NCBI RefSeq assembly: GCF_030295425.1
Contig: NZ_AP027081.1
Span: forward strand, 1,054,001-1,118,000
DNA from: Mesoterricola sediminis
Lineage (GTDB): Bacteria > Acidobacteriota > Holophagae > Holophagales > Holophagaceae
Reading direction: 5' to 3'
DNA: 64,000 nucleotides
Shown: piece after piece, positions 9,417 to 17,978 of the stretch
Layout of the letters: the number at the start of each line of letters is the position of its first letter
Position numbering within the stretch: position 1 is the first letter of the stretch
The notes under the pieces: generated by a model
What the model saw: the letters and a program-made list of their open reading frames with translations, nothing else
The model's database searches: none
Told to the model about the DNA's origin: nothing
Translations under genes and position numbers: made by a program

Positions 9417-11609
9417 TCACTTGTACTTGTAGTGGTAGGCGTAGGTGTAGTCCTGGTGGCCGTAGCCCAGGCCCAGCGGCTCGATGTCGTTGAAGATGCA
9501 CCCGGCGACCTTGATCTCGTGGGCCTCCAGGCGCTGCTGGCAGACGGCGAGCTCGTCCAGGGAGGTCTTGCCGAACTTCGCCACCAGGAGGGTGGTCTCC
9601 ATGAAGGCGCCGATGAGGATGGCGTCGGTGACCGGCAGGAGGGGCGGAACGTCGAAGATGACGTAGTCGTAGGCCGCGCCCGCCTCCTCCACGAAGGTCC
9701 TGAACGTCTCGGTGAGGAGCAGCTTGGCGGAATCCCCGGGGATGAGGCCGGTGGGCAGGACGTCGAGGCCCGCGACGGCGGTCTCCTTCACGAGCTCGCG
9801 CCAGGGGGCGCGCCCCGTCAGCACGTCGGAGAGGCCCCCCTGCCGCGTGGGCAGGCCGAAGTAGGCGTGGAGGATGCCGCGCCGGAGATCGGCGTCCACC
9901 AGGAGCACCCGGGTGCCGGTCTGGGTGAGGATCAGGGCGAGGTTCGTGCTCAGGAAGGACTTGCCGACTCCCGGGCTGGGTCCCGTGACCATGAGGGTGC
10001 GGGGATGCTTGTCCCGCAGCATGAAGAGGAGCGAGGTCCGCAGGCTGCGGAGGCTCTCCACCGCGAGGTCGTCGGCGTTCTGGTAGGCGAGGAGGTGCAC
10101 GCCCTTCCGCCGCTGCTCCAGGGACCTGGCGTGGCCCTCCTGGTCCCGGCTGTGGGGCACCGTCACCAGGACCGGGATGCCGAGCTTGGACTCGACGAGC
10201 CGGTGGTCCTTGATGCCGGGGTGCAGGAGGTGGCGGAGGACGGTCAGGGCGATCCCGGCCATGAAGCCGAGGCTGGCGTAGAAGGCGAGCAGGACCGAGC
10301 CCCGGGCGCCGATGGGCTCGGGGTTCACGGCCGCGGGCACGACGATGGCGATGGCCCCCACGTCCGCGGCGCCGGTCACCTGGAGCTGCTGGACGCTGTT
10401 CATCAGCGCGGTGTAGAGCTCCGTGTTGACCTGGACGTCCCGGCTGAGGCGGACCACTTCCTGCTGGGTCGAGGGGAGGCTGCGCATCCGCGCCTGGAAC
10501 CCCGCGGCCTCGGCCTTCAGCTTCTCGATCTGCTTGTTCATCGTCACGACGACGTCCGCGTTCTCCTTGTAGGTGCGCAGCGTCTCCTGCTTCTTCTGCT
10601 CCAGGGCCGTGATCTGGCTGTTGAGGTTGGCCCCCTGGAGGAGGAGGGTCTCGGCCTCCTTGGACAGGTCCACGGAGCCGTACTTGGTCCGGTAGGCGTT
10701 GAGGCGGGCCTCGGCGGCGTCGAGGCTGGCCTTGAGGGGCGCCATCTTGGCCTCCAGCAGCGCCCGGGTCTTGGTGGCGTCCCCGGTCCTCTTGTCGAGC
10801 TTGTACTGGATGTACTGGTTGACGATGGCGTTGAGGATGTTCGCGGTCTTGACCGGATGGGGGCCGCGGAAGGTGAGGGCGAGCACGTTGGTGCCCTTCC
10901 CGCGCTCGGAGGCGTCGAAGCCCCTGCGGAGGTCGGCGATGGCCGCCGGCAGCGGCTTGCGGAAGACCCGGAAGACCTGGCCGGGGCGGGCCGTCATGGC
11001 CTTGACCTTGAGCCGGACCACGTCGCCGTCCACGAGGCCCTGGATCTCCTCGCCGGGGCGCCCGATGGCGAGGGGGGCGCCGGAGGGGGAGGACCACTGG
11101 AAGGCGCCGCCCGGCAGGGCCGTGACCCGGAACACCTTGCCATTGAGGCGCTCGGGCACCTTGAGGGTTTCCAGGTCCAGGATCGGGGCGTCGGCGCGGC
11201 CCCGGATGAGGGGGGCCCCGATGAGGGGCAGGAGCTTGGGCTCGGCCCGCAGGTCCAGGTCCAGGGCCTGGACGGTCCGGCCCAGGATCAGGTCCGTCTT
11301 GAGGATCTCCACTTCGGTGCCCGGCTCGGTGAGCTCCTGGCCCGTGGCGTCCAGCTTCGAGACGGCGGAGGTGTCCTGGCCCGGCCCGGGCTTTTCCTTG
11401 AGCTGCAGGATGCTCTCGGCCTGGAAGATGGGTGTGGCCCGCCAGATGAGGAAGCCTCCGCCCAGGGTGAACACGGCGGTGCAGCCGAGGATGAGCCAGC
11501 GCCCGGACCAGAGGTCGGCGAGCCAGTCGCCCAGGGGCAGGGCTTCAGGTTCCGCGGTGCGGACGGGACGCCGGGGTGGGGGGGTGGACGGACTGGACGT
11601 AGGGCTCAT
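9417..11609 (-). CDS. wzc: Polysaccharide co-polymerase / tyrosine autokinase (Wzc-like BY-kinase)
   Basis: About 730 residues. An N-terminal Wzz domain is bounded by membrane segments near residues 45-65 and 430-450, with a long periplasmic coiled-coil region between. The cytoplasmic kinase domain has Walker A (GPSPGVGKS), Walker A' (LLVDADLRRG) and Walker B (YVIFDVPPLL) motifs. The tail is a tyrosine cluster (YGHQDYTYAYHYKYK), the autophosphorylation site of bacterial tyrosine kinases. The enzyme controls chain length and coordinates polymerisation with export through Wza. I place the start at 11609, where ATG overlaps the phosphatase stop (ATGA) and follows GGAAG; an upstream ATG at 11645 lies inside the phosphatase gene. 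Confidence 0.93.
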   Translation of the reverse strand: MSPTSSPSTPPPRRPVRTAEPEALPLGDWLADLWSGRWLILGCTAVFTLGGGFLIWRATPIFQAESILQLKEKPGPGQDTSAVSKLDATGQELTEPGTEVEILKTDLILGRTVQALDLDLRAEPKLLPLIGAPLIRGRADAPILDLETLKVPERLNGKVFRVTALPGGAFQWSSPSGAPLAIGRPGEEIQGLVDGDVVRLKVKAMTARPGQVFRVFRKPLPAAIADLRRGFDASERGKGTNVLALTFRGPHPVKTANILNAIVNQYIQYKLDKRTGDATKTRALLEAKMAPLKASLDAAEARLNAYRTKYGSVDLSKEAETLLLQGANLNSQITALEQKKQETLRTYKENADVVVTMNKQIEKLKAEAAGFQARMRSLPSTQQEVVRLSRDVQVNTELYTALMNSVQQLQVTGAADVGAIAIVVPAAVNPEPIGARGSVLLAFYASLGFMAGIALTVLRHLLHPGIKDHRLVESKLGIPVLVTVPHSRDQEGHARSLEQRRKGVHLLAYQNADDLAVESLRSLRTSLLFMLRDKHPRTLMVTGPSPGVGKSFLSTNLALILTQTGTRVLLVDADLRRGILHAYFGLPTRQGGLSDVLTGRAPWRELVKETAVAGLDVLPTGLIPGDSAKLLLTETFRTFVEEAGAAYDYVIFDVPPLLPVTDAILIGAFMETTLLVAKFGKTSLDELAVCQQRLEAHEIKVAGCIFNDIEPLGLGYGHQDYTYAYHYKYK

Positions 11610-12073
11610 GGGGCTTCCGGAAGGCGAAGCAGGTGGGTCCGCCAAGCGGCCACAGCATCGACAATGGTTCGATAGACCATGATAAAAACGTCATGGGGCT
11701 TGCGGTAGGGATCTTCGATCTCCTGCCGCGCCGGCTCCAGCCAGTGGCCCAGGAGGTGGATGCGGTCCCGGGCGGAGGGGGCGAGGGAGGCGCACCAGGC
11801 CTGCTGGTCCCGGTCCATGACGAGGATGAGGTCGGCGGCCTCGGCCATGGCCGGCTGGAAGGCCCGGCTGCGGAAGCGGGTCAGGTCGATGTCATGGTTG
11901 CCCATGAACTGCACCACCAGGGGGTGGGGTCCCCAGCCCTCCGTGCAGGCCAGCCCCGCCGAGGCCACCTGCACGCCGGGCAGGGCCTGGCGCAGCAGGC
12001 CCTCGGCGAGGGGGCTCCGGCAATGATTGCCCTCGCAGAGCACGAGGATGCTCGAAGGGCGGCCGGGGAGCAT
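11606..12073 (-). CDS. wzb: Low-molecular-weight protein-tyrosine phosphatase (Wzb-like)
   Basis: 155 residues. The P-loop LVLCEGNHCRSP near the N-terminus carries the catalytic Cys and the Arg of the C-x5-R motif. The general-acid Asp lies in EDPYRK near residue 118, as in all LMW-PTPs. It should dephosphorylate the tyrosine tail of the adjacent Wzc kinase, so the pair cycles to drive polymerisation. The ATG at 12073 shares one base with the Wza stop; a GTG three bases upstream is an equal possibility. The order wza-wzb-wzc matches classical group 1 capsule loci. Confidence 0.93.
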   Translation of the reverse strand: MLPGRPSSILVLCEGNHCRSPLAEGLLRQALPGVQVASAGLACTEGWGPHPLVVQFMGNHDIDLTRFRSRAFQPAMAEAADLILVMDRDQQAWCASLAPSARDRIHLLGHWLEPARQEIEDPYRKPHDVFIMVYRTIVDAVAAWRTHLLRLPEAP

Positions 12074-13188
12074 CACTTGCTGAAGTAGTGGACCGTGGCC
12101 GCGGAGGTGGCCACGTTGGTGACCGCCTGGACCGTGGGCAGGATCAGGTTCATGACGCGGTTGAAGCGCACGGAGGTGCCGGCGTCGACGTAGACGATGT
12201 CCCTCGGGTTCAGGGCGAAGGCGTCGGCCAGCATCATGGCCGTGGGATTGCGGGCGTCCAGGTGCCACACGTCCACGTCCCGGTCGGTGGCGCCCTTGCG
12301 GATCACGTAGATGGACCGGGCGTCCGCGGAGGCCCCGACGATGCCGCCGGCGTCCGAGATGGCCTGGGCCAGGCTGCGCGCGCCGTGCACGAGGGGCAGG
12401 GTGCCGGGCTTCTGCACCTCGCCCATCATGTAGATGGGGCTCTCCACGTTGCTGGCGACCATGAGGGTGTCGCCGTCCTGAAGGAGGACGCGGGAGCCGA
12501 GGCCGCCCTGGGTCATGAGGGCGTGGAAATTGAGGGTCCAGGACCGGGGCCCGCGGGTCAGGGTGAGGCGGCTGTCGTCGGCGGTGGGGGTGAAGCCACC
12601 GGCCCGGTTGATGGCCTCGGCCAGGGTGAAGGGCACGTCGGTGACGTTGTACGAGGCCGGCGTCTTGACCTCGCCGCCCACGAAGACCTTCTGGGAGCGG
12701 AAGGCCAGGACCTTGAGGTCCACCTGGGGATTCTGGAGGACCTTGGCCAGCTCGGCGGTGAGCTTGGCCCGGGCCTGGCCGGTGGTGAGGCCCTTCACGG
12801 AGAGCTGGCCGACGTAGGGGAAGAAGATCCTGCCCTCCTCGTCCACGAGGCTGCCGGTGGCGTTGTCGGTGCGGTACTGGCCGAGGGCCAGGGTGATCTC
12901 GGGGTGATCCCAGACGGTGGCCAGGAGGACGTCCTGGGGGCCGATGCGGTAGGCGGGCGGCGCGTCCACGAGCAGGTCGGACAGGGTCGCGGCGGGGGTG
13001 GGCCGGACCTGGGTCCGGACCGCCTCGGGGTCGAGCCGGCGGAGGGTGACGTTCAGGCCCCCTTCTTCCTGGCGGGTGGGCTTGTCGCCGGGGCGGGCGT
13101 TGAACTTCATGCCCGGTGCCTGGCAGGCGGTGGACAGCAGGAGACCGGCGGCGGCGGCGAAGGCCAGGGGGGTCAGGGCAGGGGACAT
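12073..13188 (-). CDS. wza: Outer-membrane polysaccharide export lipoprotein (Wza-like)
   Basis: 371 residues with a signal peptide and lipobox LSTAC (Cys22). A polysaccharide export (Poly_export) domain begins with AYRIGPQDVLLATVWDHPEI near residue 78. At least two SLBB-type repeats follow, including VFVGGEVKTPASYNV and YMMGEVQKPGTLPLV. Wza proteins form the octameric outer-membrane channel through which polymer leaves. The C-terminal tail is long enough for an outer-membrane helix. It lies 20 bases downstream of the epimerase/dehydratase gene, in the same operon. Confidence 0.93.
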   Translation of the reverse strand: MSPALTPLAFAAAAGLLLSTACQAPGMKFNARPGDKPTRQEEGGLNVTLRRLDPEAVRTQVRPTPAATLSDLLVDAPPAYRIGPQDVLLATVWDHPEITLALGQYRTDNATGSLVDEEGRIFFPYVGQLSVKGLTTGQARAKLTAELAKVLQNPQVDLKVLAFRSQKVFVGGEVKTPASYNVTDVPFTLAEAINRAGGFTPTADDSRLTLTRGPRSWTLNFHALMTQGGLGSRVLLQDGDTLMVASNVESPIYMMGEVQKPGTLPLVHGARSLAQAISDAGGIVGASADARSIYVIRKGATDRDVDVWHLDARNPTAMMLADAFALNPRDIVYVDAGTSVRFNRVMNLILPTVQAVTNVATSAATVHYFSK

Positions 13189-13208
13189 GGCGGCTCCGGG
13201 AAGGTCAC

Positions 13209-15218
13209 TCAGGGTTTGGGAACGGGTTCGATGCGGTGGCGGGCGCGGCGGTCGATGTCCGGCGGCACCTCGAGCGGGGTCGTCCGGCGGTCGCGCACAT
13301 GGCCGCCGTAGCGCCCCACGCCGGTGAGGGAGGGCTTGTAGGTGGGCACCAGCTCCTTCAGGAGTTCCACGATGCGCGGCTGGCGGGCTTCGTGGGGCAG
13401 CTTGATGGCCTGGCGGAAGTGGCTTAGCCCTTCCAGCAGCTTGCTGTCCCCGATGGGGTGGGGCTTGGCCTCCATCAGCTTGGGATGGACATGGGTCTGG
13501 GAACGCTCTTCATCCATGAACAACTCTTCGTGAATCTTCTCACCGGGGCGGAGGCCCACCACATCAATCTGGATGTCCCGGCCGGGAGTGAGGCCCGACA
13601 GACGGGCCATGTCCGTGGCCAGGTCCATGATGCGCACCGGTTCGCCCATGTTCAGGACATACACCTTGCCGGACTCCCCGAAGAGGGCCGCCTGGAGCAC
13701 CAGCTGGCTGGCCTCGGGGATGGTCATGAAGAACCGGGTCATGGCCTCGTGGGTGACGGTGAGGGGCCCGCCGTGCTCGATCTGTTCCCGGAAGATGGGG
13801 ACCACGCTGCCGCGGGAGCCCAGCACGTTGCCGAAGCGGACGCTCATGAAACCGGCGCCGGACTGGGCGCCGGAGGCCACGTGGAGGACGATGCACTCGG
13901 CGATGCGCTTGGTGGCGCCCAGCACGTTGGTGGGGTTGACGGCCTTGTCGGTGGAGATGTTCACCACCTTCCGGGCGCCGAAGTCGCGGGCCGCCTCCAT
14001 CACGTTGAGGGTGCCGAAGATGTTGTTCTCCACGCCCTCCACCGGGTGGGTCTCCAGGAAGGGCACGTGCTTGTGGGCGGCCGCGTGGATGACGATGTCC
14101 GGCCGGTTCCGCTCGAAGATGTCCCGGAGGCCGTCCCGGTTCCGGATGTCCATCAGCTCGAGGGAGAAGGGCTGCTCCGGGAAATGCGCCTGCATGTCCC
14201 GCTGGATGTGCCAGAGGCTGTTTTCCCCCCGGCCCAGCAGCATGAGGTGGCCGCACTTGAGGGCCGCGACCTGACGGGCCAGCTCTCCTCCGATGGAGCC
14301 GCCGGCGCCCGTGATGAGGACCTTCTTTCCGGCCAGCGCCTCCCGCAGGGCCGTGTGATCCAGCTGGACGGGCTCACGGCGGAGCAGGTCCTCGATGGAG
14401 ATCTCCTGGATATCCGGCTTCCAGGTCCGCTCCCCCAGCAGGTTGAAGATGCCGGGCACGGTCTTGACCACGACCCATTGGCGCTGGAACTCGTCGATCA
14501 GCTCGCGGATCTTCCGGCCCGGGGCCGCCGGCAGGGCCAGGACGGCGTGGGTGATGCCGAACTCGGCCGTGACCCGGGGAATGTCGGGGGTGCCGCCCAG
14601 GACGCGGATGCCGTTGATGCGGGAACCCAGCTTCTCCGGATCGTCGTCCAGGAAGCCCAGCACGCGGTAGCCGAGCTCCTTGTGGTTCATCAACTCCTGG
14701 GCCACCAGGACTCCGGCCCGGCCGGCGCCCACCAGCAAGGTGCGGTGGAGGGGACGGCCCGCGGTCGTGTCCTTGATGAGGCGGCGGGCGCGGGATTCGA
14801 AGAGGACCCGGCGGCCGATGCGGAGGGTGACCCAGAACATGCCCGTGAGCAGGGAGGCCCCGAAGGCGACGCTGTGGTCCTGGCCCAGCAGGGCGTTCAG
14901 GGTGGGGATGTACTTCAGGACGAAGGACAGCCCCATGAGGGTCATGATCGCGTAGCCGACCTGGGTCACGTCCGGGATGGTGGTGAGGCGGTAGAGGGGG
15001 CTGCCGATGCGGAACAGGGTGTTGACCAGGCAGCAGAGCACCACCCACACCGCCAGGTTCGTCGGGCGCAGCTCGTTCTGGAACCACAGCCCGCTGGCGA
15101 TGGCCCAGGCCGTCCCGGCCAGGACCCCATCCATGGCCAGCTTGGCCATGGCGCGCAGCAGGGGGAGGGCGGAGCCGAAACCCTGGAGGAAGGTGTCGTA
15201 TTTTTCTGATCGTTCCAT
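13209..15218 (-). CDS. Membrane-bound nucleotide-sugar epimerase/dehydratase (CapD/WbpM/PglF family)
   Basis: 669 residues. Four or five N-terminal membrane helices (about residues 20-130) precede a CoA-binding-like Rossmann domain (TLLVGAGRAGVLVAQELM) and a C-terminal extended SDR domain with the NAD motif VLITGAGGSIGGELA. Catalytic-site residues lie in STDKAVNPTNVLGATKR. The family converts UDP-GlcNAc to a 4-keto-6-deoxy sugar, or epimerises related sugars, as the first committed step of a deoxyamino sugar. It is the first gene of the exopolysaccharide operon. No strong Shine-Dalgarno precedes the ATG at 15218; a GGAG lies about 15 bases upstream. Confidence 0.92.
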   Translation of the reverse strand: MERSEKYDTFLQGFGSALPLLRAMAKLAMDGVLAGTAWAIASGLWFQNELRPTNLAVWVVLCCLVNTLFRIGSPLYRLTTIPDVTQVGYAIMTLMGLSFVLKYIPTLNALLGQDHSVAFGASLLTGMFWVTLRIGRRVLFESRARRLIKDTTAGRPLHRTLLVGAGRAGVLVAQELMNHKELGYRVLGFLDDDPEKLGSRINGIRVLGGTPDIPRVTAEFGITHAVLALPAAPGRKIRELIDEFQRQWVVVKTVPGIFNLLGERTWKPDIQEISIEDLLRREPVQLDHTALREALAGKKVLITGAGGSIGGELARQVAALKCGHLMLLGRGENSLWHIQRDMQAHFPEQPFSLELMDIRNRDGLRDIFERNRPDIVIHAAAHKHVPFLETHPVEGVENNIFGTLNVMEAARDFGARKVVNISTDKAVNPTNVLGATKRIAECIVLHVASGAQSGAGFMSVRFGNVLGSRGSVVPIFREQIEHGGPLTVTHEAMTRFFMTIPEASQLVLQAALFGESGKVYVLNMGEPVRIMDLATDMARLSGLTPGRDIQIDVVGLRPGEKIHEELFMDEERSQTHVHPKLMEAKPHPIGDSKLLEGLSHFRQAIKLPHEARQPRIVELLKELVPTYKPSLTGVGRYGGHVRDRRTTPLEVPPDIDRRARHRIEPVPKP

Positions 15219-15309
15219 TGTGGGGACGGGGCTCCGGCGCGAAAAGGTGGACCAACCATAGCACGCTCGTTCGGAGGAGACGGGAGAAAATAATATGAAT
15301 TTCCCACAG

Positions 15310-15325
15310 ATTTCAGGTCTGAAAT
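15310..15325. promoter_or_regulatory. Palindromic operator candidate, copy 1
   Basis: ATTTCAGGTCTGAAAT has seven-base perfect arms (ATTTCAG / CTGAAAT) with a two-base centre. It shares ATTTCA-N4-TGAAAT with a second palindrome 141 bases away. On the minus strand its centre falls near -35 of a possible start site set by the TATTAT at 15295-15290, so a bound regulator would control the exopolysaccharide operon. The identity of the regulator is unknown. Confidence 0.5.
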
Positions 15326-15449
15326 GCCCAAGTAAATAGAAGAATCAACTTACTTTCTATTGGGTCTCGCTGATGACCTTCGTTCATTTATATAAAACAG
15401 TCAAATTGTTGGCTGGACGGCACGTTCCGCGCCTTGGCTGACACGTTTG

Positions 15450-15467
15450 GATTTCAAAATTGAAATC
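15450..15467. promoter_or_regulatory. Palindromic operator candidate, copy 2
   Basis: GATTTCAAAATTGAAATC has eight-base perfect arms around AA. It matches the first palindrome in the ATTTCA-N4-TGAAAT frame, and a further half site (ATTTCA) follows at 15472. Two matching palindromes in one gap argue for a dimeric regulator serving one or both divergent operons. Confidence 0.5.
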
Positions 15468-15671
15468 GAGAATTTCATATCGAAGGACTGCCTCCGTCGC
15501 CGGTGGGGGAGGGTCCCGGTCGGGGGGACGGCGCGCCCTGCGACGGCGTCGCGCCGGGGGCGGGAAGGCTGTCTTCCAGCTCGAATGATTGGATCACTTA
15601 GGGGGCCCAGGTCGGCCTGGCCGTCCAGAATGGAACGGAATTTTCTTAGGCCCTATCCGGTAAATACGGTC

Positions 15672-15699
15672 TTGCGGGGCGTCCGATGATTGCTAGAAT
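15672..15699 (+). promoter_or_regulatory. Possible sigma-70-type promoter for 15755 gene
   Basis: TTGCGG (15672-15677), a 16-base spacer and TAGAAT (15694-15699, five of six matches to TATAAT) would place transcription start about 50 bases before the ATG at 15755. The -35 match is weak, so this is tentative. Confidence 0.3.
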
Positions 15700-15754
15700 C
15701 AAGACCTCTTACCTTGAGAAAACGTTCATTTCCCCCCGCCTCTGGAGGTCCCGC

Positions 15755-16297
15755 ATGAAACGGCGATTCCACACTCTTCGACCCCTCGGCCTCGCCGCCG
15801 TGGGTGCGGCGGCCCTGGGCATCCTGGGCTGTTCCGGGGCCTCCGGGAGCGGGGAGACTCCGCGCCTGGGCTACACCAATCCGGCGAGCAGCGGGTACCA
15901 GCTCGTGGCCGATCCCTCCAGCACGGCCACCCACGTGGTGCTCAACCTCGTCGGCCCCGCCGGCGCGCAGCTCCAGGGCGGCACCTTCGCCCTCACCGCG
16001 GACGCCAGCAAGGTGACCTGGTCCACCACGGTCGCCGAGGGCGGGGCCCTCGACCTGGGCTCCGGCGTGAAGCTCATGAAGAGCAAAGTGGACGCGGAAT
16101 CCCTGCAGGTGGCCATCTACCAGAAGGGCACGACGGCCGCCACCCTGGCCGCGAAGCCCCTCTTCTCCGTCGCCCTGGACCTGAAGGCCGGCGCCAAGGG
16201 CGCCGTCGCCCTGAACGCGTCCTCCGCCAAGATCCTCGACGCCTCCGGCGCCACCGTGACGGTGCCCGTGGCCGTCGGCACCCTGACCGCCCAGTAG
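15755..16297 (+). CDS. Cohesin-like lipoprotein of unknown function
   Basis: 180 residues starting at an ATG preceded by GGAGG (15744-15748). An in-frame ATG at 15686 lacks a ribosome site. The signal peptide ends in a lipobox (GILGC, Cys26), so the mature protein is a lipoprotein. The remaining ~150 residues are one beta-rich domain with no catalytic motif. Its end (LFSVALDLKAGAKGAVAL, SSAKILDASGATVTVPV) has the cadence of a cohesin domain, the module that binds dockerins. This is a weak, by-eye resemblance, but the next gene ends in a dockerin-type calcium loop, which makes it worth testing. It lies 25 bases before that gene, in the same direction. Confidence 0.7.
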   Translation: MKRRFHTLRPLGLAAVGAAALGILGCSGASGSGETPRLGYTNPASSGYQLVADPSSTATHVVLNLVGPAGAQLQGGTFALTADASKVTWSTTVAEGGALDLGSGVKLMKSKVDAESLQVAIYQKGTTAATLAAKPLFSVALDLKAGAKGAVALNASSAKILDASGATVTVPVAVGTLTAQ

Positions 16298-16322
16298 ACC
16301 GGACCGGATGAGGAGACACGAC

Positions 16323-17930
16323 ATGACGCTCACTTGCTTCCAGTCCTCCAAACGGATCCTCCGGGCCGCGGCCGCCCTCGCGGCGCTCCTGGCGGCGCGG
16401 CCGGCCCTGGCCACCGACTACATCTACTGGACCAACTACCTGAACGGCACCATCAGCCGGGCCGTCCTGCCCGCCGGGCCCGTGGATGATCCCTGGATCA
16501 AGCCCGCGGTCCTGGGGAACCCCGCGGCCATCGTCACCGACGGCGTGAACGTTTACTGGGTGGACAACGCCGGCGGCAGCCCGCGCATCGGCACGGCTCC
16601 CCTCAGCACCCCCGTGGACACCACGGGCACCAATCCCTACGTCCTGTCCGGGGTGAGCTTCAGCACCCAGCTCCGGGGCCTCAGCATCGACACGGACGGG
16701 ACCGACATCTTCCTCTTCGTGGCCGACTACGGCGGCAAGAAGCTCACGGCCGTGAACCTCACGTCCAAGGCGACGACCACGCTGCTGGACACCTCCACCA
16801 TCGGCACGGGCATCGATCCGGCCGGCATGCTCCCCGGCGCCTGCCGCATCGATTCCAGCGCCTCCCCCAAGGTCATCTACTGGGGCACGCACACGGGCCA
16901 GATCTACAGCACCACCTTCACCTACACCGGGGGCGTCCCGGGGGCCGGCACCACGACCCAGCTCGCGACCGGGTTCCCGGCGGATTCCATCTGGGACCTC
17001 TCCTACACCGGCGGGAACCTCTACGCCATGATCTTCGCCAACTTCGGGGATCCCAACAGCGGCATCAACCTGATCAGCGGGGGCATCGGGACGGTGGTCG
17101 GCAACGGCGGGCAGGGGTACTCCCAGGGCAACGGCCTCCGCGCGTGGAACGGCAACTTCTACTATTACGATGCCTTCGGCCTTCAGGTCATGCCGGTGGG
17201 CGGCGCCTCGCCGACGGTCATCCTCACCCCCGCGGACACCATGGTGGGCGGCATCACCACCGTGACCCCCAACGCCACGGTCGTGTCCCTGACGAGCCTC
17301 ACGGCCAAGGCTGCCAACGGCAAGGTCACCGTCAGCTGGACCACCGGCTCCGAGGTGGCGACCACGGGCTTCAATGTCCACCGGGCCACCACCCTCGCCG
17401 GTCCCTACACCCGGGTCAACGCCGCCCTCATCCCCGCCACCGGCACGAATGTGAGCGGCGCCTCGTACGCCTGGACCGACGCCCAGGTCGCCGCCGGCAC
17501 CACCTACTTCTACAAGCTGGAGGACGTGGACGCCAAGGGCCAGAGCACCTTCCACGGCCCGGTCTCCGCGCTGGCCGCGAACTCGGCCATCGCCGCCTTC
17601 CAGGCCACCCCCGCCAGCATCTTCCTCGGCGGCGGCTCCCTGCTGGCCTGGACCGTGAACGGCGCCAGCGCCCTCCTGGACGGCACGGCCGTGACGGGCG
17701 CCAGCCAGTGGGTCGCCCCCACCGCCACCCGGAGTTACACCCTCACCGCCGGCGCCGATTCCGCCGTGACCACGGTGACCGTCAAGGCCTTCGGCCTGGA
17801 CGACATCGCCGGGCTGGCCAAGGCCTGGGGCCACAAGCGGGGTGAGGCCGCCTACGATCCCTCGTACGACTTGAATGGTGACGGCCAGGTGGACGACACC
17901 GACGCCGCGCTCTGCTTCAAGGGCCTGTAG
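16323..17930 (+). CDS. Secreted YWTN/propeller protein with Fn3-like domain and dockerin-type C-terminus
   Basis: 535 residues from the ATG at 16323, which follows AGGAG by seven bases; an ATG at 16308 is less well placed. A signal peptide ends near residue 30 (ARPALA). Residues 32-320 have blade-like repeats (YIYWTNYLNGTISRAVL, VNVYWVDNAGG, KVIYWGTHTGQIYS) resembling YWTD-type beta-propellers. Residues about 335-430 look like a fibronectin type III domain (GKVTVSWTTGSEVATTGFNVHR), followed by another Ig-like segment. The last 40 residues hold a helix (LDDIAGLAKAWG) and a canonical dockerin F-hand loop, DLNGDGQVDDTD (residues 516-527), with D1, N3, D5 and D12 present. Only one complete loop exists, unlike classical two-repeat dockerins. 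The protein may assemble on the cohesin-like lipoprotein encoded just upstream. Confidence 0.8.
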   Translation: MTLTCFQSSKRILRAAAALAALLAARPALATDYIYWTNYLNGTISRAVLPAGPVDDPWIKPAVLGNPAAIVTDGVNVYWVDNAGGSPRIGTAPLSTPVDTTGTNPYVLSGVSFSTQLRGLSIDTDGTDIFLFVADYGGKKLTAVNLTSKATTTLLDTSTIGTGIDPAGMLPGACRIDSSASPKVIYWGTHTGQIYSTTFTYTGGVPGAGTTTQLATGFPADSIWDLSYTGGNLYAMIFANFGDPNSGINLISGGIGTVVGNGGQGYSQGNGLRAWNGNFYYYDAFGLQVMPVGGASPTVILTPADTMVGGITTVTPNATVVSLTSLTAKAANGKVTVSWTTGSEVATTGFNVHRATTLAGPYTRVNAALIPATGTNVSGASYAWTDAQVAAGTTYFYKLEDVDAKGQSTFHGPVSALAANSAIAAFQATPASIFLGGGSLLAWTVNGASALLDGTAVTGASQWVAPTATRSYTLTAGADSAVTTVTVKAFGLDDIAGLAKAWGHKRGEAAYDPSYDLNGDGQVDDTDAALCFKGL

Positions 17931-17978
17931 GCCCGGTCCCCCCTCCCCAACCCTCGAGTCCACGTGTAGGAACCATTC

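Larger units (their letters stand above)
15219..15754. other. AT-rich divergent regulatory gap between exopolysaccharide operon and 15.8-kb operon
   Basis: This 536-base gap is clearly richer in A+T than its surroundings and I see no convincing gene in it. It contains two similar palindromes (15310-15325 and 15451-15466), a possible minus-strand -10 box (TATTAT, 15295 to 15290) and a possible plus-strand promoter near 15672-15699. A short open frame around 15447-15689 has no ribosome site or recognisable sequence and is not called. Confidence 0.6.

Noticed and set aside
15447-15689. 80-residue frame in the divergent gap
   Set aside because: No ribosome site, no recognisable sequence and it overlaps the palindrome; the region looks regulatory.
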